Shown in pieces: positions 4,262 through 7,045 of a stretch of DNA of 7,045 nt. Every line of letters starts with the position of its first letter. The stretch's first letter is position 1. The position numbers were made by a program, and so were the translations under genes. Where the stretch lies: positions 1 to 7,045 of the forward strand of contig JAODGL010000174.1 in NCBI GenBank assembly GCA_025464585.1, written 5' to 3'. Origin of the DNA: Methanosarcinales archaeon. Its GTDB lineage: Archaea > Halobacteriota > Syntropharchaeia > Alkanophagales > Methanospirareceae. Under the pieces are notes generated by a model. It was not told the DNA's origin. It worked only from the letters and a program-made list of their open reading frames with translations, and made no database searches.

Positions 4262-5517
4262 ACAGGGGAATTGCATTTGTATTCATATTCATTGCTGTTG
4301 CTTCTATTCTCATGTTCACGAGCACGGATGTCATTACGCTCTTCGCCAATCAGCATGCATTCATCAGTATTTCAGGCACCGGTAATCAGATCAGCTGCAC
4401 CGGGTGTCATCATCATATCGCAGATGAACTGAACCATTCTGCAATCCATGATGACCTGAACTGTGAAGCATGCCACAGATTTACCGGTACGGGTATTACC
4501 TTTGCAAGCGGTGATGGTACCGGCTCTACGCCCGGCAACGAATCTCATGCCGCATACACGCCTCGCTGCCTGGATTGCCATGGCGGTAGAGGTGTTTGGG
4601 TTGTGAACAAGACTGGCAGTTCCGTTCATGCACCTCCTGCTCCGGCTTTCAATGAAACAGGTTACGGAAGCAATGTTTCCGCGCATAAGCCGCTTGTAAA
4701 GCAAGCTTTAGATTATAATCTTTCGGTTGGTGAGAACGAAGCATGTTTGGCATGTCATACGAATTATTCGATTAAGTTTGGGTTTAGAAGACCGGGGTAT
4801 TTTAATTTCACTTGGAATAAAGGAAGTGGTGATAGTGGTAGTTTCACCCTCTCTAACATTGGGTATGGACCTACAAATTCTACAACCGTATCGAAGTCCG
4901 AAAGTGGGGCAAAGCATGAGTTCAAAGCTATAAATCAGATAAAATGTGAAGACTGCCATTCTGATATTTGGCATGCGGCGAATCACTCGGAATCAAATGG
5001 ACACGGTTCAACGAGGGCTTCTCATGTTTGCTGGAAATGGTATAAATCGGGTAGTGGGGGAGGTGGAGGTCATGGGGGAGACGACCCCATGCACAATGTA
5101 ACGTGCGTTTACAGTGAATACGGCATAAGCAACTGCCCCAACGATTGCTACGACAACATAACAGAATACTGCATGCTTTCATGCCACAAGCCAAGAATTA
5201 ATCCATCAGCAACAATTCCTCCTGTTTTTCTGGAGACTGCACATGCAGCATATCGCCTTTCCTGCTACCACTGCCACAACAATACTGCCTATTCAAATGC
5301 ATTTTGGAGTATCCCCAGAGGGCAATATGACACGCCGGAGTTTGAGCATTCAGGCGGGCATGACACCATAGACGACGAAGCGCTATCAGAGCCTTTATTT
5401 CTGCAGGCAGAGACATGTATCTCATGCAAGCGCAGCGGCGACCGTTGGGGTGATGGAACATATAAAGCATATACAGAGCCGAACAACACGATGTTATACG
5501 AAGGCAGTCCAATCTAA
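4258..5517 (+). CDS. Exported large multiheme c-type cytochrome, cyt4, two modules with CX3CH and CXXCK sites
   Basis: This 419-residue protein has an N-terminal hydrophobic helix (about 5-29), followed by LFANQHAF. Module 1 (to about residue 215) matches cyt1/cyt3: CTGCH (47-51), CEACH (69-73), CLDCH (104-108), CLACH (163-167) and the SGDG/PG-SHAA block. Module 2 (about 216-419) has CEDCH (230-234), a poly-Gly stretch with one His (265-274), a Cys-rich segment (283, 293, 297), CMLSCH (305-310, CX3CH), CYHCH (336-340) and CISCK (387-391), where Lys replaces His. CXXCK is known from the catalytic heme of NrfA nitrite reductase, but nothing else here resembles NrfA. That gives six canonical heme sites and two atypical ones. 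About 14 glycosylation sequons are present, with no C-terminal anchor. The ATG overlaps the cyt3 stop (ATGA). It is probably an extracellular electron carrier or terminal reductase; the substrate is unknown. Confidence 0.9.
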   Translation: MNRGIAFVFIFIAVASILMFTSTDVITLFANQHAFISISGTGNQISCTGCHHHIADELNHSAIHDDLNCEACHRFTGTGITFASGDGTGSTPGNESHAAYTPRCLDCHGGRGVWVVNKTGSSVHAPPAPAFNETGYGSNVSAHKPLVKQALDYNLSVGENEACLACHTNYSIKFGFRRPGYFNFTWNKGSGDSGSFTLSNIGYGPTNSTTVSKSESGAKHEFKAINQIKCEDCHSDIWHAANHSESNGHGSTRASHVCWKWYKSGSGGGGGHGGDDPMHNVTCVYSEYGISNCPNDCYDNITEYCMLSCHKPRINPSATIPPVFLETAHAAYRLSCYHCHNNTAYSNAFWSIPRGQYDTPEFEHSGGHDTIDDEALSEPLFLQAETCISCKRSGDRWGDGTYKAYTEPNNTMLYEGSPI

Positions 5518-5599
5518 TCACATGATTCTACCTCCACGACTTCACCCTCAGGCAGGTTTTCTTATTCGACAATGCTTTTATAGAACATGCTCAATAGAT

Positions 5600-5641
5600 T
5601 GTGGAAAATCCCAAATCACTTGTTTGGTATTTGTGATTTGG
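5600..5641. repeat. Short dispersed repeat, copy 2, with 9-bp hairpin
   Basis: Bases 5600-5617 repeat 2563-2580 with one difference. Within and beyond it, ccaaatcac (5611-5619) and gtgatttgg (5633-5641) are perfect reverse complements around a 13-nt loop. Small CAAATC/GATTTG-type repeats of this kind are scattered in many uncultured prokaryote genomes from general knowledge. No transposase is nearby. Confidence 0.6.
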
Positions 5642-5680
5642 AGTTTGGAAATTTAGTCCACTGGATATTGAGCAAATACC

Positions 5681-5688
5681 TTTTATAT
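5681..5688 (+). promoter_or_regulatory. TATA box upstream of the retropepsin-like remnant
   Basis: TTTTATAT lies about 40 bp before the ATG at 5728 and predicts a transcript start near 5708-5713. The promoter may outlive its broken gene and now drive the membrane protein at 5855. Confidence 0.45.
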
Positions 5689-5727
5689 GTCTTTAAGGAT
5701 ATAGTTAAAGTTACTACAAGAGAAAAA

Positions 5728-5858
5728 ATGACGATAATAGAGAAAGAGATTGAGCTTGTGGGTTCAAAAGGAAGAGAGAAGGTAAGCGGGCTGTTTGAAG
5801 CGGCGCTACCTATTCATGCATTAAACTTCAATCTTTCTTAAAGAAAGGTTTATCGTGA
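5728..5858 (+). pseudogene. Retropepsin-like aspartic protease remnant, frameshifted and truncated
   Basis: The frame from ATG 5728 encodes MTIIEKEIELVGSKGREKV followed by SGLF, the N-terminus typical of small archaeal retropepsin-like proteins, in which a DSGA(S/T)YSC catalytic loop follows directly. Here that loop is present one base out of frame: from 5799 the DNA reads SGATYSCI, but only two bases (ga, 5797-5798) remain of the Asp codon. As it stands, the first frame continues with unrelated residues to a TAA (5839-5841). The corrected frame runs SGATYSCIKLQSFLKKGLS and stops at 5856-5858. Intact members are roughly 110-130 residues (family knowledge), so about two thirds is missing as well. 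A TATA box is retained upstream. It is almost certainly non-functional. A sequencing error could explain the frameshift but not the truncation. Confidence 0.7.
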
Positions 5859-6679
5859 AAGAAATGGCAAGCACACGGCAGACCTCTATCTCAGCAGCGG
5901 AAAAAATAGGCTTGGCTATTACTTTACTCATAGCAATGGTTCTAATCGGCTTTTCCCTCTTTTCTCTCTTGATAGACATAACTTTAAAATTCAATCTTTA
6001 CGGCATCGTAATAGATTTAATATTCCTCGCTATCGGCATCTCTCTTGCTTATTTCTCCATTCGCATATATAAGAAATCGGTATATTATGAAGGTTTGGTG
6101 AATTCCGCGTTTGACGAGGGGATATATTCGCGTTTGGAGCCGGTGCTGAGAAAAGTAGCAGAGACGCATGTCGAAATGGAGGAATTAGAAAGTCGCCTGA
6201 ATAGAATTGATCACAAGGTTCAAACAGTTATAGACGAGCAGGTGAAAGCTGGAGAAAGCCCGAGTTCAGAAGTAGAAAGAGTGGTCGCTCCTGGAACTTC
6301 TATGCGGTTTGTCATAAAAACTATCTTCTTAACCATAATCACGATGTCTGGCTTTCTGTTCATGATCTCCACATCACTCGGAGCCATTCATTTCGCCACT
6401 CTCCTCTTTTATATCCTCTGGTGGTTGCTCATATCATCTGAATTCAAACTCTTTGATAACACTACCGCATGGTTGATGGTCTTTGTTCCTATCCTTCTTG
6501 TTCCTACCGGTTTTATGATTCTCGATGCTTTCCTTGGGATAAACAATGTGATCGCCCTTTTTTATGCTTGCCTTGCGCTATACGCCTTTTTATACTTCTC
6601 ATGGGCGGTATATGAGACAAAAGGGACGTTGCCTTTCAAACTCGACTTTGGTAAATACATTAAAATTAAGCATCGATAG
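5855..6679 (+). CDS. Six-helix membrane protein with central coiled coil
   Basis: This 274-residue protein is of unknown function. Hydrophobic segments lie at about 18-40 and 50-71, then a charged helical stretch (about 91-130: EPVLRKVAETHVEMEELESR and onward) of coiled-coil character. A short Ser/Glu linker follows, then four more helices at about 152-175, 179-195, 205-228 and 231-254, and a basic tail. The 2 + coil + 4 layout would place the coiled coil and both ends on the same side, probably cytoplasmic. No motif of a transporter, enzyme or histidine kinase is visible. GTG 5855 is chosen because AAAGG lies six bases upstream; ATG 5864, with GTGA upstream, is an equally plausible start. 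The GTG overlaps the stop of the corrected protease-remnant frame (TCGTGA). It has no visible link to the cytochromes beyond proximity. Confidence 0.75.
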   Translation: MKEMASTRQTSISAAEKIGLAITLLIAMVLIGFSLFSLLIDITLKFNLYGIVIDLIFLAIGISLAYFSIRIYKKSVYYEGLVNSAFDEGIYSRLEPVLRKVAETHVEMEELESRLNRIDHKVQTVIDEQVKAGESPSSEVERVVAPGTSMRFVIKTIFLTIITMSGFLFMISTSLGAIHFATLLFYILWWLLISSEFKLFDNTTAWLMVFVPILLVPTGFMILDAFLGINNVIALFYACLALYAFLYFSWAVYETKGTLPFKLDFGKYIKIKHR

Positions 6680-6702
6680 TGTTGCAAAGTAAAAAACGAA
6701 AA

Positions 6703-6713
6703 CCTTTTAAAGG
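6703..6713 (+). promoter_or_regulatory. TATA-like element before the lipoprotein cytochrome
   Basis: CCTTTTAAAGG, preceded by an A-rich tract, lies about 35 bp before the ATG at 6744. It predicts a transcript start near 6735 and a very short leader. The sequence is self-complementary, so direction is inferred from the gene. Confidence 0.4.
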
Positions 6714-6743
6714 GAAACGTAACTATACAAATACGATGGAAAA

Positions 6744-7045
6744 ATGGATAAAAAATTAGTTGTCGCAGTTATAGCTGCGGTAGTAGCGATAGGGATAATA
6801 GCAGGCTGTGTGGAGAAACCTGCGCCTGAAGTGACGCCGACACCGAAGATAACGCCCACGCCTAAAGTAACGCCGACACCGAAGATAACGCCTACGCCCA
6901 CGCCTGCGGTAGCAGCAGCGGTAAGTTGCGAGATGTGCCACAAAAGGGAGCAGACTTCCAATCTGAAAGCTCATGTAAAGGGAGGATTATTGGTAAACGG
7001 AAAACCGGGTTGCTTTGACTATGAGGGAGTCTCGGGTCTCGCAAG
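6744..7045 (+). CDS. Lipoprotein c-type cytochrome, 5' part (partial)
   Basis: The first 100 codons are visible and the gene runs off the right edge. MDKKLVVAVI begins a hydrophobic signal ending in IIAGC, a lipobox with Cys22 as the lipidated residue after cleavage. Residues 23-55 are a Thr/Pro repeat linker (TPTPKITPTPKV pattern), a flexible or glycosylated spacer that holds the domain away from the membrane. A heme c site CEMCH follows at 62-66 and the sequence continues with KAHVKG and NGKPGC, where the His may be a distal ligand. The start is the ATG at 6744, since the ATG at 6736 is out of frame and stops after seven codons. A membrane-tethered cytochrome next to the exported ones could pass electrons from membrane to surface proteins; this is inference. 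The total heme count cannot be known from the window. Confidence 0.85.
   Translation, partial: MDKKLVVAVIAAVVAIGIIAGCVEKPAPEVTPTPKITPTPKVTPTPKITPTPTPAVAAAVSCEMCHKREQTSNLKAHVKGGLLVNGKPGCFDYEGVSGLA
6834..6892 (+). repeat. Direct repeat of 23 bp at 36-bp period in the Thr/Pro linker
   Basis: acgccgacaccgaagataac followed by gcc occurs identically at 6834-6856 and 6870-6892. It encodes the TPTPKITP units of the lipoprotein spacer. The near-identity suggests recent expansion of the linker. Confidence 0.75.

Larger units (their letters stand above)
5518..5727. other. Intergenic stretch after cyt4
   Basis: There is no gene here beyond ORFs of about 20 codons. It contains a TTTTCTTATT run (5557-5566) that could end cyt4 transcription, the second copy of the short dispersed repeat folded as a hairpin, and the promoter of the protease remnant. 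Confidence 0.4.

Noticed and set aside
4258..5517. Cyt4 as an NrfA nitrite reductase because of CXXCK
   Set aside because: In NrfA the CXXCK heme is the first of five and is surrounded by other conserved motifs; here it is the last site and those motifs are absent.
5587..5841. An 84-residue open frame starting at 5587
   Set aside because: Its first part is the short dispersed repeat and the TATA region; only the part from ATG 5728 resembles a protein, the retropepsin remnant.
6707..6961. Minus-strand Gly/Val repeat frame (GVGVIFGVGVT pattern)
   Set aside because: It is the reverse complement of the Thr/Pro repeat linker of the lipoprotein cytochrome, which has lipobox, start and heme motif in its favour.
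1..7045. tRNA, rRNA, insertion sequence or transposase
   Set aside because: No cloverleaf-like or rRNA-like sequence and no transposase motif was recognised on either strand by eye.

Overview
The window looks archaeal. Supporting signs: AT-rich TATA boxes about 20-35 bp upstream of several genes, one apparently leaderless transcript, GGAGGTGA-type ribosome binding sites, an archaeal/ER-type (Ser-His-Asp) signal peptidase, dense N-glycosylation sequons in exported proteins, an archaeal-style lipoprotein and a retropepsin-like gene remnant. Several exported multiheme c-type cytochromes side by side fit an anaerobic archaeon with extracellular electron transfer, such as ANME-1/Methanophagales, Syntrophoarchaeia or Archaeoglobi. 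That placement is inference; no marker gene is present.

Layout. Positions 1-281 hold the 3' end of a coiled-coil protein built on 7-residue repeats. A small two-helix membrane protein lies on the minus strand (480-881), convergent with it, with a hairpin/T-run terminator at 386-422 and its own TATA box near 921-932. A gene-poor stretch (about 882-1203) leads to a promoter whose TATA box and start region are framed by a 9-bp inverted repeat. Then follow two cytochromes, cyt1 (1204-1905) and cyt2 (1908-2543), 2 bp apart. After a short repeat and a new promoter comes a second unit: signal peptidase I (2677-3423), cyt3 (3425-4261, 1 bp gap) and cyt4 (4258-5517, ATGA overlap, very strong ribosome binding site). 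The stretch 5518-5727 holds a second copy of the short repeat, folded as a hairpin, and a promoter. It is followed by a frameshifted, truncated retropepsin-like protease remnant (5728-5858), a six-helix membrane protein with a central coiled coil (5855-6679), and the start of a lipoprotein cytochrome that runs off the window end.

How the genes may work together. Cyt1, cyt3 and cyt4 are paralogues. They share an N-terminal hydrophobic signal, a Gln-His element just after it, a first CXXCH, a CHR-SG-G / SGDG / PG-HAA block and an EAC-ACHT heme site; cyt2 shares mainly the last site. A dedicated-looking signal peptidase transcribed with them suggests an export and maturation unit for surface cytochromes, possibly subunits of an electron conduit or filament. 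Several heme sites depart from CXXCH: CX1CH in cyt1, a possible CX12CH in cyt3, and CX3CH and CXXCK in cyt4. These departures and the histidine-poor cyt2 are the most interesting features of the window. The filament idea is inference and needs structure prediction or imaging.
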